From NCBI RefSeq assembly GCF_900094945.1, contig NZ_FMAQ01000001.1:348153-412152 (forward strand): 64,000 bases of DNA, written 5' to 3'. A model generated the notes under the pieces. That model searched no databases. It saw nothing but the letters and a program-made list of their open reading frames with translations, and was not told the origin of the DNA. Shown one piece after another: positions 29,365 to 40,949 of this stretch. The position numbers and the translations under genes are program-made. Position 1 is the stretch's first letter, and each line of letters begins with the position of its first letter. The stretch comes from Gilliamella bombicola (GTDB lineage Bacteria; Pseudomonadota; Gammaproteobacteria; Enterobacterales; Orbaceae).

Positions 29365-30654
29365 CTACCAATCTAATTTAATTAAAAAATTCCGCAATTT
29401 ATCAAAATCATCAGGCATATAATGAGAAAGTAACGTCATATCGGCCCGTTCAGCTAATGCTTTAGGAAGTGATATAGATTTACCTAGAATATCTTCAACC
29501 ACTTCTTTAAATTTAGCCGGATGGGCGGTACCTAAGAAAAGACCATATTCTCCCTCTTGCAATTGATCACGCAGTGCGCGGTAAGCAATTGCACCATGTG
29601 GTTCAGACAAATAACCCATGCTATCAAGTTCACGAACTGTTTGTTTAGAAATTTCATCTGACACGCCTGCATGACCAAGTGATTTAAGATCCCAACCTTC
29701 ACGGGCATAAATCTCTTCAATTCGAGGCCAATTATTGGGTTGGCTAACATCCATTGCATTAGATAGCGTTGCAACTGTTGCGTGAGGTTCCCATTTCCCA
29801 GTTTCTAAATATCGTGGCACGGTATCATTTGCATTAGTTGCAGCAATAAAACGTTTAATTGGTAAGCCCATTGTTTTTGCTAGTAAACCAGCAGTCAAAT
29901 CACCAAAATTACCGCTTGGTACTGAAATCACAAGTTGTTCTCGTTGCTTAGGCGTTAGTTGTGCGTAAGCTTCAAAGTAATAACAAATTTGTGCTAGTAA
30001 TCTGCTAATATTTATAGAATTAGCAGAATTCAAACCAATGTTAATTTTTAATTCTTCATCATCAAATGCCTTTTTAACTAATGCTTGGCAAGCGTCAAAG
30101 TCGCTTTGAATCGCAATCGTATGGATGTTATCACCAAGTGTACAAAAAAGTTTTTCTTGTAATGGGCTAATTTTTCCCTCAGGATATAAAATTACAACCC
30201 GAATATTAGGTAAATGATAAAATGCATGGGCTACAGCAGCTCCAGTATCACCAGATGTAGCGGTTAAAATAGTAATTTTTTTATCTGCAGCAACTTGCAC
30301 TAATGCTTGCGCCATAAAACGTCCACCAAAATCTTTAAATGCGAGCGTTGGCCCATGATAGAGTTCTAGTGAACCGATGTCAGCTTCTATCGATTTTACA
30401 GGTGCAGGAAATTGGAATGCATTTTTAACTAGCCTGTGCATATCATCAAAGCTGATCTCATCGCCAATAAAAGCAGATAAGATTTTGGCGCTACGAGTAA
30501 CAAAATCTAGTTTTAATAGTGATTCAATGTCATTTGCAGAAAATTTAGGTAGTGTTTCAGGGAAAAATAAACCTTGCTCTCTTCCCAATCCTTGCTGTAC
30601 TGCTTGTGCAAAGTTAACTTGCTGTGAATGATCTTTTAAGTTGTACAATTTCAT
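29365..30654 (-). CDS. thrC: Threonine synthase
   Basis: PLP enzyme that converts O-phosphohomoserine to threonine. It has 429 residues (E. coli 428). The PLP lysine lies in HGPTLAFKDFGGR, and SGDTGAAV and SVPSGNFGDLTAG bind the cofactor phosphate. It is the third gene of thrABC, separated from thrB by 85 bp, a wider gap than between thrA and thrB. Confidence 0.98.
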   Translation of the reverse strand: MKLYNLKDHSQQVNFAQAVQQGLGREQGLFFPETLPKFSANDIESLLKLDFVTRSAKILSAFIGDEISFDDMHRLVKNAFQFPAPVKSIEADIGSLELYHGPTLAFKDFGGRFMAQALVQVAADKKITILTATSGDTGAAVAHAFYHLPNIRVVILYPEGKISPLQEKLFCTLGDNIHTIAIQSDFDACQALVKKAFDDEELKINIGLNSANSINISRLLAQICYYFEAYAQLTPKQREQLVISVPSGNFGDLTAGLLAKTMGLPIKRFIAATNANDTVPRYLETGKWEPHATVATLSNAMDVSQPNNWPRIEEIYAREGWDLKSLGHAGVSDEISKQTVRELDSMGYLSEPHGAIAYRALRDQLQEGEYGLFLGTAHPAKFKEVVEDILGKSISLPKALAERADMTLLSHYMPDDFDKLRNFLIKLDW

Positions 30655-30739
30655 AATATTTTCCGATTATCTTTATGCTTTCATTGTTCACTCTTTCTGA
30701 TATCAGCTTAATCAGTAAGAAATTGAAGAAAAAATCAAA

Positions 30740-31678
30740 TTAAATAACTTTTGCTCCTTGAGTATCTATTTTACAAATATGAGTAAAACCTTCATCATTT
30801 TGTAAATAACAATGCTGAAGTAGTGATTCGATCTGCCTTGCAGTTTCAAGCTTATCTGCCACAACAAACATCGTTGGGCCTGAACCTGAAATCCCCGACG
30901 CTAATGCACCTAGCTGTTTGACTCGTTTTTGTGTTTCATCAAAGTTAGGTAATAACTGTTTACGATAAGGTTCGGCAATATTGTCACATAACATTGATGC
31001 TGCCAATTCTGATTGGTTGGTATAACAGGCATGAATAAATCCACCAACATATCGACCATGTGCAACACAATCTGCTTTTTGATACAAAGCCGGTAAAATT
31101 GCACGAGCCTCAGCGGTTGATACTTTTATACCAGGATATGCCATAACCCAGTACCAATCTTCAAAATGAGGTATAGATTCACTAATTATACCCATTTCAT
31201 CAAGGATAAGTTGCATACCGCCTAAATAGCAGGGTGCAACATTATCATAATGTACACTACCTGAAATCCGCCCTTCAAGCTCACCCATCATCGAAAGTAA
31301 TTCAAACTGATTAAATGGTTTATCAAAAAACGCATTTAAAGCAACAAATGATCCGACTACTGAACAGGCACTTGAGCCTAATCCAGATCCAATTGGCATG
31401 TTTTTTTCAAGTGTCATACTAACTGGTAACGTTCTACCCATTGCTTGGCAGAAGCGTTGCCAACATTGAAACACAATATTATATTTGGGATCGCGTGGTA
31501 ATTTTTTAACAAATTGACCTTTGCTAGTAAGAGAAAATTCCTTGGCAGTTTCAACCGTTATACAATCACCAAGCATCACACCACTAATTGGGCTAATTGC
31601 TGCACCTAATATATCAAAACCAACACTAATATTGGCCATCGAAGCAGGCGCGTAAACTGTTAATGATTTATGATTCAT
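30740..31678 (-). CDS. thrB: Homoserine kinase
   Basis: GHMP-family kinase that phosphorylates homoserine. It has 312 residues (E. coli 310). The ATP loop is [14 protein letters not shown], and the C-terminal [10 protein letters not shown] is typical. Its ATG directly abuts the thrA stop with no gap, so translation is probably coupled. Confidence 0.98.
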   Translation of the reverse strand: MNHKSLTVYAPASMANISVGFDILGAAISPISGVMLGDCITVETAKEFSLTSKGQFVKKLPRDPKYNIVFQCWQRFCQAMGRTLPVSMTLEKNMPIGSGLGSSACSVVGSFVALNAFFDKPFNQFELLSMMGELEGRISGSVHYDNVAPCYLGGMQLILDEMGIISESIPHFEDWYWVMAYPGIKVSTAEARAILPALYQKADCVAHGRYVGGFIHACYTNQSELAASMLCDNIAEPYRKQLLPNFDETQKRVKQLGALASGISGSGPTMFVVADKLETARQIESLLQHCYLQNDEGFTHICKIDTQGAKVI

Positions 31679-34135
31679 TTAGCCTCCAATTTTGCCTGAT
31701 GTTGTGCGCAAAATATCAGCAAAAACCCCCGCGGCGGTGACATCATTCCCAGCCCCATAACCACGTAACACTAGCGGAATTGGTTGGTAATAACGGGTAT
31801 AAAATGCCAATGCATTTTCACCATTTTTTACTTTATATAGTGGATCATCACTATCAATCGTCTCGATTTTAACGCTACATTGATTATTTTCAATGCTACC
31901 AACATAACGTAACACTTTGCCTTCTTTTGCTGCTTGTTCATATTTTATTTTAAACTCTGCATCTAATTGCGGCAATTTAGCCATAAATTCATCAATGCTA
32001 CCTTGTGCATATTCAGCTGGTAGAACTGATTCGACATTGATTTGATCTAGTTCTAATTGTAATCCTGCTTCTCGCGCTAAAATTAATAATTTTCTAGCGA
32101 CATCCGTGCCCGATAAGTCATCACGAGGATCGGGTTCAGTAAAACCTTTTTCTTTAGCAAGTTTAGTTGCATCTGACAGCGACACTCCTTCATCAAGTTT
32201 ACCAAATATAAAAGAAAGAGATCCCGACAAAATTCCTGAAAACTTGATTAGCTCATCACCTGCATTTAATAAATTTTGCAGATTTTCAATGACAGGCAAT
32301 CCTGCTCCTACGTTAGTATCATATTGAAACTTGCGTTTACTTTTTGCCGCTTCTTGGCGTAAACGCAAATAATAGGCCATTGAACTCGTATTCGCTTTCT
32401 TATTTGGCGTAACAACATGAAAACCATTAGCTAAAAAGTCTGCATATTTATCAGATACTTCACTACTAGAAGTGCAGTCCACTAAAATTGGATTGAGTAA
32501 TCTATTATTTTTTGAAAACTCAATAATACTATCTAATGTGTAGTCATTTTCGCTGTGTTTGATTTGCTCTCGCCAATTATTAAGATCAATACCATCACGA
32601 TTAAGCAGGCTATGTTTAGAATTAAATAGCCCACAAACATGCAAATCAATCTGTTTGTTTTTTAGCCATTCTTGTTGTCGTCTGATTTGATCAATCAAAG
32701 CTCCACCTACGCCACCAACACCAACAACAAATACATCTAACATTTTATCTGTACCAAACAACATTTGATGAGCAACCCGTACGCCCATTACTGCAACATC
32801 GTTATCCACAACGACAGAAATCGACCTTTCAGATGAACCTTGCGCAATAGCGACAATATTAATATTAGCCCTAGCTAGAGCTGTAAAAAAGTTTGCTGAT
32901 AATCCTCGTAATGTACGCATACCATCACCAACAACAGAGATAATTGCCTGTTTTTCTATTATCTCAATTGGCTCAAGTAATCCATCTTTTAATTCTAAGA
33001 AAAATTCATCACTTAATGCTTCTTCTGCTCGATAAAGTTCAGTTTGAGGTACACAAAAGCTAATACTGTATTCAGATGATGATTGAGTAATAAGTACAAC
33101 TGAAATGCCAGCATAAGACATTGCAGAAAAAACTCGAGCCGACATGCCAACCATCCCTTTTAATCCAGGACCTGAGACATTGATCATTGCCATGTTATTT
33201 AAATTAGTGATACCTTTTACAGGTGTTGTTGAATCAACCACATTGGCACCAATAAGTGTTCCTGGTGCATCAGGGTTATTAGTATTTTTAATTAAACAAG
33301 GAATCTGAAACTGCGCAATAGGTAAAATAGTTCTAGGATGAAGTACTTTTGCACCAAAATATGAAAGTTCCATCGCCTCTTGATAAGACATCGTTTTAAG
33401 TAATTTTGCATCTGGAACAATACGTGGATCACAAGTATAAACACCATCGACATCTGTCCATATTTCACAGCTATTAGCACGTAAACACGCTGCTAATACC
33501 GAAGCAGAGTAGTCCGAACCATTACGACCAAGTACAACAAGCTCGCCTTTCTCGTTACCTGCAGTAAACCCTGGCATTAAAATAATATGATCTTGTGGAA
33601 TATGCATTTCACTAATTCGATGTGAAGATTCAGCAATATCAACAGTTGATTCTAAATAGGTACCTTCTGCAACTAACATGGTAACAGGATTAATCACGGT
33701 CACTAAATGATTTTTAGCTTTAAGAAGTTCTTGCATAATAGCAATAGAGAGCTTTTCACCTCGGCAAATAATTGATGCATTAATACTGTCTGGACATTGA
33801 CCAAGTAAACCAATACCTTCAAGCAATTTCTTAATAGTGTTTAATTCATCAAGTGCAAAACGCTTCATTTCATCATAAGCAAAATTAGGTTGTGCTTTTG
33901 TAATACCATCCAATAATTCAGCAAAAATTTTCTCTGCATCATAGATATTACTTTGTATATCTTGCTTTGCGACTGTTTTTTCCACCATTGCAACTAAATG
34001 ATTGGTAATTTTAGCAGGTGCAGATAAAACAGTAGCAGTTTGCTCTTGCTTCGCATTATTTTCAATAATCTCTGCAACGCGCAAAAAACGTTCAGCGTTA
34101 GCAACAGATGTTCCTCCAAATTTTAAAACTTTCAT
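31679..34135 (-). CDS. thrA: Bifunctional aspartokinase I / homoserine dehydrogenase I
   Basis: First and third steps of threonine synthesis in one chain of 818 residues (E. coli 820). The aspartokinase domain starts [17 protein letters not shown], tandem ACT regulatory domains lie at about residues 315-455, and the homoserine dehydrogenase domain begins at [16 protein letters not shown] near residue 464. Feedback inhibition by threonine is expected from the family. Transcription is probably controlled by the upstream thrL attenuator. Confidence 0.98.
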   Translation of the reverse strand: MKVLKFGGTSVANAERFLRVAEIIENNAKQEQTATVLSAPAKITNHLVAMVEKTVAKQDIQSNIYDAEKIFAELLDGITKAQPNFAYDEMKRFALDELNTIKKLLEGIGLLGQCPDSINASIICRGEKLSIAIMQELLKAKNHLVTVINPVTMLVAEGTYLESTVDIAESSHRISEMHIPQDHIILMPGFTAGNEKGELVVLGRNGSDYSASVLAACLRANSCEIWTDVDGVYTCDPRIVPDAKLLKTMSYQEAMELSYFGAKVLHPRTILPIAQFQIPCLIKNTNNPDAPGTLIGANVVDSTTPVKGITNLNNMAMINVSGPGLKGMVGMSARVFSAMSYAGISVVLITQSSSEYSISFCVPQTELYRAEEALSDEFFLELKDGLLEPIEIIEKQAIISVVGDGMRTLRGLSANFFTALARANINIVAIAQGSSERSISVVVDNDVAVMGVRVAHQMLFGTDKMLDVFVVGVGGVGGALIDQIRRQQEWLKNKQIDLHVCGLFNSKHSLLNRDGIDLNNWREQIKHSENDYTLDSIIEFSKNNRLLNPILVDCTSSSEVSDKYADFLANGFHVVTPNKKANTSSMAYYLRLRQEAAKSKRKFQYDTNVGAGLPVIENLQNLLNAGDELIKFSGILSGSLSFIFGKLDEGVSLSDATKLAKEKGFTEPDPRDDLSGTDVARKLLILAREAGLQLELDQINVESVLPAEYAQGSIDEFMAKLPQLDAEFKIKYEQAAKEGKVLRYVGSIENNQCSVKIETIDSDDPLYKVKNGENALAFYTRYYQPIPLVLRGYGAGNDVTAAGVFADILRTTSGKIGG

Positions 34136-34301
34136 ATCACACCCTACTTATTATCCTAATTAATGCCCATTATTATTTAATATATTGTTGTAGTACTTAT
34201 TTATAGATATTAAAAATTTTGTAGTGTTATCACGCTATTTCCATCTTTAATTCTTCACTTTTTACTTTGCTTATATTAACAACTTTACTTTTACACAAAA
34301 T

Positions 34302-34329
34302 AAAAACCCGCCTTTAAGGGCGGGTTTTT
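34302..34329 (-). terminator. thr operon attenuator terminator
   Basis: On the minus strand, AAAAACCCGCC, loop CTTAAA, GGCGGGTTTTT, then ATTTT. It lies between thrL and thrA. The thrL 3' end (34350-34359, AGGGCGGGTT on the minus strand) is exactly complementary to AACCCGCCCT in the 5' arm, so it can form a competing antiterminator. TCAACC near the thrL start can pair with GGTTGA. This is the classic segment 1-4 arrangement. Confidence 0.9.
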
Positions 34330-34347
34330 GAATATTTTTTGGAAAAA

Positions 34348-34419
34348 TCAACCCGCCCTAGATCGCGTAATAGTACCTAAGGTATTAATAATGCCTGTCA
34401 TATTGGTTGAAATTATCAT
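34348..34419 (-). CDS. thrL: thr operon leader peptide
   Basis: 23-codon reading frame: MIISTNMTGIINTLGTITR followed by SRAG and TGA. It has five Thr and six Ile codons, the two amino acids that regulate E. coli thrABC, although the sequence differs from E. coli ThrL. An AGGA lies five bases before the ATG. The stop overlaps the antiterminator segment of the downstream attenuator, so ribosome stalling at Thr/Ile codons would favour read-through. Confidence 0.88.
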   Translation of the reverse strand: MIISTNMTGIINTLGTITRSRAG

Positions 34420-34450
34420 AATTTTCCTAAAAATATTAAATTAATCTCTA

Positions 34451-34485
34451 AAAAAAACAGCCTGACACTTGCATGTCAGGCTGTT
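34451..34485 (-). terminator. Terminator between the 34489 gene and thrL
   Basis: AACAGCCTGACA (34456-34467), loop CTTGCA, TGTCAGGCTGTT (34474-34485). Read on the minus strand it is followed by a run of eight T. It insulates the thr operon from the upstream gene. The thr promoter must lie between here and 34425, or overlap the hairpin. Confidence 0.92.
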
Positions 34486-34488
34486 ACT

Positions 34489-34824
34489 TTAAAAGACTTT
34501 TTTGCTGTTTTCATACTCATTAACAACTTTATTCAATGCTTGATATATGCTCTGAGCATCTTGTTTCTTTAATGCTTCATCTAAAATATTGAGATACGAT
34601 AACATTAATTTTTGATTATCTTCAGCAAATTGAGGAGATACTTCCTGATCCTCGTATAACATAACATATGTGCGAGCAAATCCAAAAATCAAAAAATAAA
34701 CCGAAGCATTTTTTGGGTCTTCTTGAATTAGAGTTCTCATTGCCTTTCTTAGTTTTACATAACTATCTGTACCAGGCAAACTTGTCGCAAATGTTTTCGT
34801 TACTTCAGAAAATGTCATTGCCAT
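34489..34824 (-). CDS. Uncharacterised small helical protein
   Basis: About 111 residues, soluble and mostly alpha-helical in appearance, with no signal peptide or membrane segment. No family was recognised. The longest frame uses a TTG at 34833. ATGs at 34824 (MAMTFSEV) and 34818 are both near a GAGG, and the second has the better spacing. It carries its own strong terminator and stands alone between ydfG and the thr operon. Regular composition and a good terminator suggest a real gene. Confidence 0.75.
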   Translation of the reverse strand: MAMTFSEVTKTFATSLPGTDSYVKLRKAMRTLIQEDPKNASVYFLIFGFARTYVMLYEDQEVSPQFAEDNQKLMLSYLNILDEALKKQDAQSIYQALNKVVNEYENSKKVF

Positions 34825-34959
34825 AAACCTCAATCAAAATCACAAGACAAAAGAATAACAACCCATTAACAGAAGTGCAAGTCTATTTTGTTTTACAAAC
34901 CTATTTTTTTAATCCTCAATAAAAAACACTAGAAATATTCAAAACCAATGGATACATTA

Positions 34960-35715
34960 TTAGTTATTTTTTTTACAAACAGACAACCCTGCCGAAGCCT
35001 GTGCAACAGGCATTATTTCAATTGAGTTAACATTAAAATGAGTTGGCGTGTTAATCAACCAAGAAACCGTATTAGCAATATCTTCTGGAGTAATAAATTC
35101 AACGCCTTGATAAACCGCAGCTGCTTTCTGCTCATCACCATGAAATCGTACATTCGAAAACTCTGTACCGCCACACAATCCAGGTTCAATATTGGTAACT
35201 CTAATATTTTTACCTAATAAATCTGTACGCAAATTAGCACTGAACTGTTTAACAAAGGCCTTAGATGCACCATAAATATTTCCACCTTTATAGGCATAAG
35301 TACCCGCAACAGATCCTAGATTAATAATATAACCAAAATTACGCTCAACCATCTCTGGTAAAATTTGGCGAGTTAAATTCACTAATCCAATAATGTTAGT
35401 TTCAATCATTGTTTCCCAATCACGACAATCTGCTTCATAAGCAGGTTCTAAACCTAATGCCAAACCTGCATTATTAATCAATATATCAATTGGTTGAAAT
35501 TCTTTAGGCAATTGTAACAAAATAGAACCTACTGCATCTTTGTGGGTTATATCTAATGGTAATGGTAAAAAATTAACGCCTAACTCATCTGCAAGTTTTT
35601 GTAGTTTATCCGCACGTCTAGCTACGCCTACAACTTTATAACCATCAGCAATTAACTTACGACAAATAGCTTGTCCAAATCCAGAGGATGCCCCAGTAAC
35701 TAAAGCGATATTCAT
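34960..35715 (-). CDS. ydfG: NADP-dependent 3-hydroxy acid / L-allo-threonine dehydrogenase
   Basis: Short-chain dehydrogenase of 251 residues. It has the cofactor loop TGASSGFG, NNAG, the catalytic serine in NLGSVAG and YGASK. It matches E. coli YdfG closely over its length (DWETMIETN, NLRTDLLGK, EPGLCGGTEFSNVRF). E. coli YdfG oxidises L-allo-threonine and serine and reduces malonic semialdehyde. Its position near thrABC may be incidental. Confidence 0.92.
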   Translation of the reverse strand: MNIALVTGASSGFGQAICRKLIADGYKVVGVARRADKLQKLADELGVNFLPLPLDITHKDAVGSILLQLPKEFQPIDILINNAGLALGLEPAYEADCRDWETMIETNIIGLVNLTRQILPEMVERNFGYIINLGSVAGTYAYKGGNIYGASKAFVKQFSANLRTDLLGKNIRVTNIEPGLCGGTEFSNVRFHGDEQKAAAVYQGVEFITPEDIANTVSWLINTPTHFNVNSIEIMPVAQASAGLSVCKKNN

Positions 35716-35850
35716 ATTAGCTCTCCTTATAGGCTAAATCACAATTTAAGTACATTTCGATAACCAACAATAAGCATAAATAAGCAATAGTAAATAGACT
35801 AAAACACACACTTATTTTTCTTAAAATCCAAAATAGTTATACGATACCTA

Positions 35851-35876
35851 TAAAAAACCCGCTAATTAAGCGGGTT
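35851..35876 (-). terminator. Terminator of uspA
   Basis: AACCCGCT (35856-35863), short AT loop, AGCGGGTT (35869-35876). On the minus strand it is followed by TTTTTTATAG. It lies just past the uspA stop. Confidence 0.9.
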
Positions 35877-35889
35877 GGTATTTAAAACT

Positions 35890-36342
35890 TCATTTAGCTT
35901 GCTCTTCGGCTGGTTCTTCATCCTTTAATGGAACGATCAAAGTATCAATGTGAGTATTATTAATAAGTTGACGAGCAGAAGACATTAATTTACTCCAAAA
36001 ATCTTGATGGTGACCACACACTACAAGATCAGCACCATATTCATGAATAGCTTCAATTAATACTTGACCAAATTCACCGTTACCAGAAAGAGTATGAGCA
36101 ATAGGGTAACCGGCATCATCGGCGAGTTTATTTAAAGCAATATGAGCATCTTCGGCAATACGATCTTTCATATCATTCATATTGATATCAACTAAACCCG
36201 TGTAAAGGTCTGAATAATTAATACCAACGTGAATCAACGATATTTGAGCATTATATGGCCTAGCCATAGACACGGCTTTTTCGACAAGAACCTCACTTTC
36301 AGGTGATAAATCAACTGCGACTAATATATGTTTATAAGCCAT
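35890..36342 (-). CDS. uspA: Universal stress protein A
   Basis: Cytoplasmic UspA-fold protein induced by growth arrest and stress. It has 150 residues and is nearly identical to E. coli UspA in [23 protein letters not shown] and [19 protein letters not shown]. Its C-terminus is slightly longer and acidic. It is monocistronic, with an SD just upstream and a terminator downstream. In E. coli uspA lies near pitA, as it does here. Confidence 0.97.
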   Translation of the reverse strand: MAYKHILVAVDLSPESEVLVEKAVSMARPYNAQISLIHVGINYSDLYTGLVDINMNDMKDRIAEDAHIALNKLADDAGYPIAHTLSGNGEFGQVLIEAIHEYGADLVVCGHHQDFWSKLMSSARQLINNTHIDTLIVPLKDEEPAEEQAK

Positions 36343-36407
36343 AATACTTTACTCCTTCCTATTGTTAATGCCCTAAAAAATTGAAAACCAATACACTAGT
36401 TTTACTA

Positions 36408-37922
36408 CTAAATTAATTTTTGAGCAAGCCAAAAAAGTGACCCAGATAACAAAATAGAAATCGGAAGTGTTAAAATCCATGTTAGGGCTATATTTTTAAT
36501 AGTTTTACTTTGTACACCACCTCCATCAACAATCATCGTCCCGGCAACAGATGAAGAAAGAACTTGAGTTGTCGATACTGGCATGCCGGTGTAACTTGCA
36601 ATTCCGATGGATAAAGCTGTTGTGATTTGTGCCGATACGCCTTGAGCGTAAGTCATTCCTTTTTTACCAATTTTTTCACCGATAGTAATAGCCACACGAC
36701 GCCAACCAATCATCGTCCCTACAGCTAATGCCGAGGCAACCGCAACAATAATCCAAATTGGGGCATACTCTACCGTCTTAAGTAAATCATTTTTTAAAGA
36801 TTTAAGATATTGTTTGTCTTCTGATGATACATTCGGTTGTTTGGCAACATGAGATACCGTATCAGATAGACATAACAATATACGTCTAGTTTGTGACCGT
36901 TGTTCAACAGTTAGCGAGTCGTAATCATTTATTTTGTTAAATAAATGATTAGCAATCCCTAATGTGACAAATGAACGTGAATAATCACAATGATATTTAT
37001 TCAAATCACCTTCTGGAATACTGGTGTCTAACGCAGGTTGAGTACCAATTATCGTATTTAAGTCATCGTTATGAGTAACAAAGTACTCTTGAATATTGTG
37101 AATTGCATTGCGCGTATTTGCAATATCATAAGTAGAAGCACTCATGTTAACAATAAAGCCAGCAGGTGCAATCCCCATTAATACTAACATCAATAAGCCG
37201 ATACCTTTTTGACCATCATTAGCACCATGCGAAAAACTCACACCAGCGGCTGAAATTATAAGCATAATACGAATCCAAAAAGGAGGTTTCTTTTTACCAT
37301 AGAGTTTTTCACGTTGCTCTGGCGTCATGAAAATACGTTCTCGTTTTTTACTACTTTTTTTACTTTGGCTTTTACGTGTCCAATATTTCCGCAGCAAAAA
37401 GATCATCAAGCCCGCAACCACAAGACCAACAATAGGGGACACAATTAATGATAAAAAGATATGAATCATCTTAGGAATATTAAGCGCTTCTATTATTGAT
37501 GTATCCATAATAAATGCGTTAGTAAGTGCCACACCGATAATTGAACCAATCAGGGTATGGGAACTTGACGCTGGAATACCAAGATACCATGTTCCAAGAT
37601 TCCAAATGATAGCCGCAAATAAAATAGAAAAGACCATAGCAAGCCCATGTGATGAACCTACATTGAGTAATAAATCAGTAGGTAACAAATGAACGATAGC
37701 ATAAGCCACACTAAGACCGCCAAGCAAAACGCCAAAAAAGTTAAACATACCAGCCATAAAAACAGCAAGTTGTTCTTTTAATGCTCTTGTATAAATTACT
37801 GTTGCAACAGCATTAGCTGTGTCATGAAATCCATTAATTGCTTCATAAAAGAGAACAAAAAACAGCGCCAAAACCAATAGCATAATGGTCGAAAATTCTA
37901 ATTCAGCAAATAGATGTAACAT
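36408..37922 (-). CDS. pitA: Low-affinity inorganic phosphate transporter
   Basis: PiT-family phosphate:H+ symporter of the inner membrane, moving metal-phosphate complexes. It has about ten membrane segments, with the paired signatures [17 protein letters not shown] near residue 30 and [11 protein letters not shown] in the second half. The frame is open to 37982, but the ATG at 37922 gives [10 protein letters not shown], matching the E. coli start, and 504 residues (E. coli 499). Confidence 0.96.
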   Translation of the reverse strand: MLHLFAELEFSTIMLLVLALFFVLFYEAINGFHDTANAVATVIYTRALKEQLAVFMAGMFNFFGVLLGGLSVAYAIVHLLPTDLLLNVGSSHGLAMVFSILFAAIIWNLGTWYLGIPASSSHTLIGSIIGVALTNAFIMDTSIIEALNIPKMIHIFLSLIVSPIVGLVVAGLMIFLLRKYWTRKSQSKKSSKKRERIFMTPEQREKLYGKKKPPFWIRIMLIISAAGVSFSHGANDGQKGIGLLMLVLMGIAPAGFIVNMSASTYDIANTRNAIHNIQEYFVTHNDDLNTIIGTQPALDTSIPEGDLNKYHCDYSRSFVTLGIANHLFNKINDYDSLTVEQRSQTRRILLCLSDTVSHVAKQPNVSSEDKQYLKSLKNDLLKTVEYAPIWIIVAVASALAVGTMIGWRRVAITIGEKIGKKGMTYAQGVSAQITTALSIGIASYTGMPVSTTQVLSSSVAGTMIVDGGGVQSKTIKNIALTWILTLPISILLSGSLFWLAQKLI

Positions 37923-37991
37923 AACATATCTCTCTGTTGTTAATAGCGTGCCTATTATCCTTGAGAATAGAGCAATGAGCAAAACAAATTT

Positions 37992-38963
37992 TTACATTTT
38001 TCGTTTTGCATAACGGGCTGCTAACACAGCACAAACCATTAATTGAACTTGATGAAAAATCATTAATGGTAAAATAATGACTCCCATTATTGATATTGGG
38101 AAGATAACACTAGCCATAGGAATACCGCTTGCTAAACTTTTTTTCGAACCACAAAACACGATAGTAATTTCATCTTCTTTGCTAAAGCCAAATAATCTTG
38201 AACCATAAGTTGTTATTAATAAAACAATAGTTAATAACATAATAGAGTACAAAACAATTTCTAGAAGTGATAACAAACTAATTTGAGACCAAATGCCGTT
38301 TGCAACGGCATCACTAAAGGCAACATATACAACTAATAGAATCGAAAGTCGATCGGTTTTAGAAATGACACTTTTATATTTATCAACCCATTTACCAATA
38401 AAGCGCCTAGATAAATGACCAAGCACAAATGGTAACATTAGCTTTAGCATAATAGATGTAATAGCGTCTAACATATTCATAGCACCAGAAGATTGGGTAT
38501 TCATTAATAAACCTACTAAAACAGGAGAAATAAACACACCCAATAATGTTGATGCTGAGGCACTACAAATTGCAGCAGCCACATTGCCTTTGGCAATTGA
38601 AGTAAACGCTATCGCAGATTGAACTGTTGCAGGTAAAACACATAGATATACAAATCCTAAATAAAGTTCTTGAGATAAAAAAGAGGGTACAAGAAATTTC
38701 ATCATCAAGCCTAATAGAGGAAAAATCACAAATGTCGTTGCAAAAATTAACAAATGTAATCTCCAATTTTTAATACCTAAAACAATGGATTGCAAGGACA
38801 GCTTAGCGCCATGCATAAAGAATAGCAGACCAATGGCAAAAGTAGTAAGGTGTTCAAAAATGATTTTAGCTTGTCCTTCACAAGGAAACAAACTTGCTGT
38901 AACCACAACACAAATAAGTACCAACAAAAATGGATCAATTTTAAAACGTTGCAGTATATTCAT
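37992..38963 (-). CDS. yfeH: Bile acid:sodium symporter family protein (YfeH-like)
   Basis: SLC10A7-type membrane protein of unknown physiological substrate, with ten or so hydrophobic segments. It matches E. coli YfeH in LLFFMHGAKLS, LPATVQSAIAFTS, CSASAS and FCGSKKSLASGIPMA. The longest frame begins with a GTG inside the rpoD terminator stem (38996). The ATG at 38963 (MNILQRFKIDPF) matches the E. coli start and gives 323 residues. No clear SD is visible. Confidence 0.88.
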   Translation of the reverse strand: MNILQRFKIDPFLLVLICVVVTASLFPCEGQAKIIFEHLTTFAIGLLFFMHGAKLSLQSIVLGIKNWRLHLLIFATTFVIFPLLGLMMKFLVPSFLSQELYLGFVYLCVLPATVQSAIAFTSIAKGNVAAAICSASASTLLGVFISPVLVGLLMNTQSSGAMNMLDAITSIMLKLMLPFVLGHLSRRFIGKWVDKYKSVISKTDRLSILLVVYVAFSDAVANGIWSQISLLSLLEIVLYSIMLLTIVLLITTYGSRLFGFSKEDEITIVFCGSKKSLASGIPMASVIFPISIMGVIILPLMIFHQVQLMVCAVLAARYAKRKM

Positions 38964-38983
38964 AGTGTTCGCGTCATGAATTA

Positions 38984-39007
38984 AAAAAATCGCCACAAAA
39001 GTGGCGA
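38984..39007 (-). terminator. Terminator of the rpsU-dnaG-rpoD operon
   Basis: TCGCCAC (38990-38996), loop AAAA, GTGGCGA (39001-39007). On the minus strand it is followed by TTTTTTTAA. It begins about 20 bp past the rpoD stop. Confidence 0.92.
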
Positions 39008-39026
39008 TATATTTAGATGTAAAAGT

Positions 39027-40868
39027 TTATTCCAAAAAGCTACGAAGCACATCGGAACGACTTGGGTGACGTAATTTCCGTAATGCTTTAGCTTCGATTT
39101 GACGAATACGTTCACGGGTTACATCAAATTGTTTACCGACTTCTTCTAACGTATGATCTGTATTCATATCAATACCAAATCGCATACGCAACACTTTTGC
39201 TTCTCTTGGTGTTAATCCAGATAAAATGTCACGCGTTGCACTACGTAAACTTTCAGAAGTTGCCGCATCTAACGGTTGTTCGAGAGCCGTATCTTCAATA
39301 AAGTCACCTAAATGAGAATCCTCATCATCGCCAACAGGTGTTTCCATTGAAATAGGCTCTTTAGCAATCTTAAGTACCTTACGAATTTTATCTTCTGGCA
39401 TTTGCATACGTTCAGACAATTCTTCAGGCGTTGGTTCACGGCCAATTTCTTGTAACATTTGACGCGAAATACGATTTAACTTATTAATTGTTTCAATCAT
39501 ATGCACAGGAATTCGAATTGTTCTCGCTTGGTCAGCAATAGAGCGGGTAATGGCTTGCCTAATCCACCAAGTTGCATAGGTTGAAAATTTATAGCCACGG
39601 CGATATTCAAATTTATCAACCGCTTTCATTAAACCAATATTACCTTCTTGAATAAGATCTAAAAATTGTAATCCGCGGTTGGTATATTTTTTCGCAATAG
39701 AGATAACTAATCGTAAATTAGCCTCAACCATTTCTTTCTTAGCACGGCGAGCTTTAGCTTCACCAATAGACATGCGTCGATTAATATCTTTGATTTGCTC
39801 AATAGATAGATTGGTTTCGGTTTCTATTTGTTGTAACAAATTTACTTGAGCAGCAACTTGCTCATCAAAATCTTTTAAATTAACCGCAAATGCATTTTTA
39901 GAATTTAATGCTTTCTTATACCAATCCATGTTATTTTCGTTGCCGGTAAAATAAGTCATAAATTGTTTTTTCGGCATTTTGCATCGTTCAACACAAATTT
40001 TCATAATCGCACGTTCATGAGTTCTAACGCGCTCCATCATGCTTCTCATGTTATTGACAAGAATATCAAACTGCTTAGCAACTAAACGGAATTGTTTGAA
40101 GATTTCAGATAAATTCTCGATCTCTTTTTGTGCTTTTTTATGAGCTCGTCCATATTTTTTAATAGCAGCGGAAGTTTTATCATGTTGCTCTTTTAATTCA
40201 GCAAATTTAGCTTTTGCAACTTCAGGATCGATAGAAACGTCATCATCAGTTGAAGCATCACTTTCTTCATCCTCGTTTTCATCATCGCTATCATCAATTT
40301 CGATTTCGGCTTCACTAACCACTAAATCTTCAGGCAGTTCATCAGCAGCTTCTTCAGCATTTGGATCAACAAAACCTGTAATCAAATCAGATAAACGAAC
40401 TTGCCCACTTTCGATTAAATTATATTGCTCTAAAAGATAAGTAATGGCTTCCGGATATTCTGATACTGAAGTTTGAACCTGATTAATGCCATCTTCAATA
40501 CGTTTAGCGATATCGATTTCGCCTTCACGTGTTAACAGTTCAACCGCTCCCATTTCACGCATATACATACGAACTGGATCGGTTGTTCTACCAATTTCTG
40601 ACTCAACATTAGATAATACTAATGCTGTTGCTGCTTCAACGGCTTCTTCATCGGGGACATTATCTGAAAGTAATAACTCATCAGTATCTGGGGCTTCTTC
40701 AAGAACTTGAATCCCCATATCATTAATCATTTGGATAATATCTTCAATCTGATCTGAATCAATAATCTCTTCAGGCAAGTGATCGTTGACATCTGCATAG
40801 GTCAGGTATCCTAGCTCCTTACCTCGGATGATCAGGAGTTTTAACTGTGACTGAGAATTTTGCTCCAT
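39027..40868 (-). CDS. rpoD: RNA polymerase sigma-70 factor
   Basis: Housekeeping sigma factor of 613 residues, the same length as in E. coli. It has region 1.1 at the N-terminus, an acidic non-conserved insert (about 190-225), region 2 with [19 protein letters not shown] and [15 protein letters not shown], region 3, and region 4.2 with [21 protein letters not shown]. It is the last gene of the macromolecular synthesis operon. Confidence 0.99.
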   Translation of the reverse strand: MEQNSQSQLKLLIIRGKELGYLTYADVNDHLPEEIIDSDQIEDIIQMINDMGIQVLEEAPDTDELLLSDNVPDEEAVEAATALVLSNVESEIGRTTDPVRMYMREMGAVELLTREGEIDIAKRIEDGINQVQTSVSEYPEAITYLLEQYNLIESGQVRLSDLITGFVDPNAEEAADELPEDLVVSEAEIEIDDSDDENEDEESDASTDDDVSIDPEVAKAKFAELKEQHDKTSAAIKKYGRAHKKAQKEIENLSEIFKQFRLVAKQFDILVNNMRSMMERVRTHERAIMKICVERCKMPKKQFMTYFTGNENNMDWYKKALNSKNAFAVNLKDFDEQVAAQVNLLQQIETETNLSIEQIKDINRRMSIGEAKARRAKKEMVEANLRLVISIAKKYTNRGLQFLDLIQEGNIGLMKAVDKFEYRRGYKFSTYATWWIRQAITRSIADQARTIRIPVHMIETINKLNRISRQMLQEIGREPTPEELSERMQMPEDKIRKVLKIAKEPISMETPVGDDEDSHLGDFIEDTALEQPLDAATSESLRSATRDILSGLTPREAKVLRMRFGIDMNTDHTLEEVGKQFDVTRERIRQIEAKALRKLRHPSRSDVLRSFLE

Positions 40869-40949
40869 AAAAGGTATCCACTTTAGTTATTTGGTCATCT
40901 ATATTATATATGTAAAGTACTAGTTGGGTTCTACATATACCCTATATAT

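Noticed and set aside
38963..38996. N-terminal extension of the YfeH-like protein from a GTG
   Set aside because: The GTG sits inside the rpoD terminator stem, and the ATG at 38963 aligns with the E. coli start.
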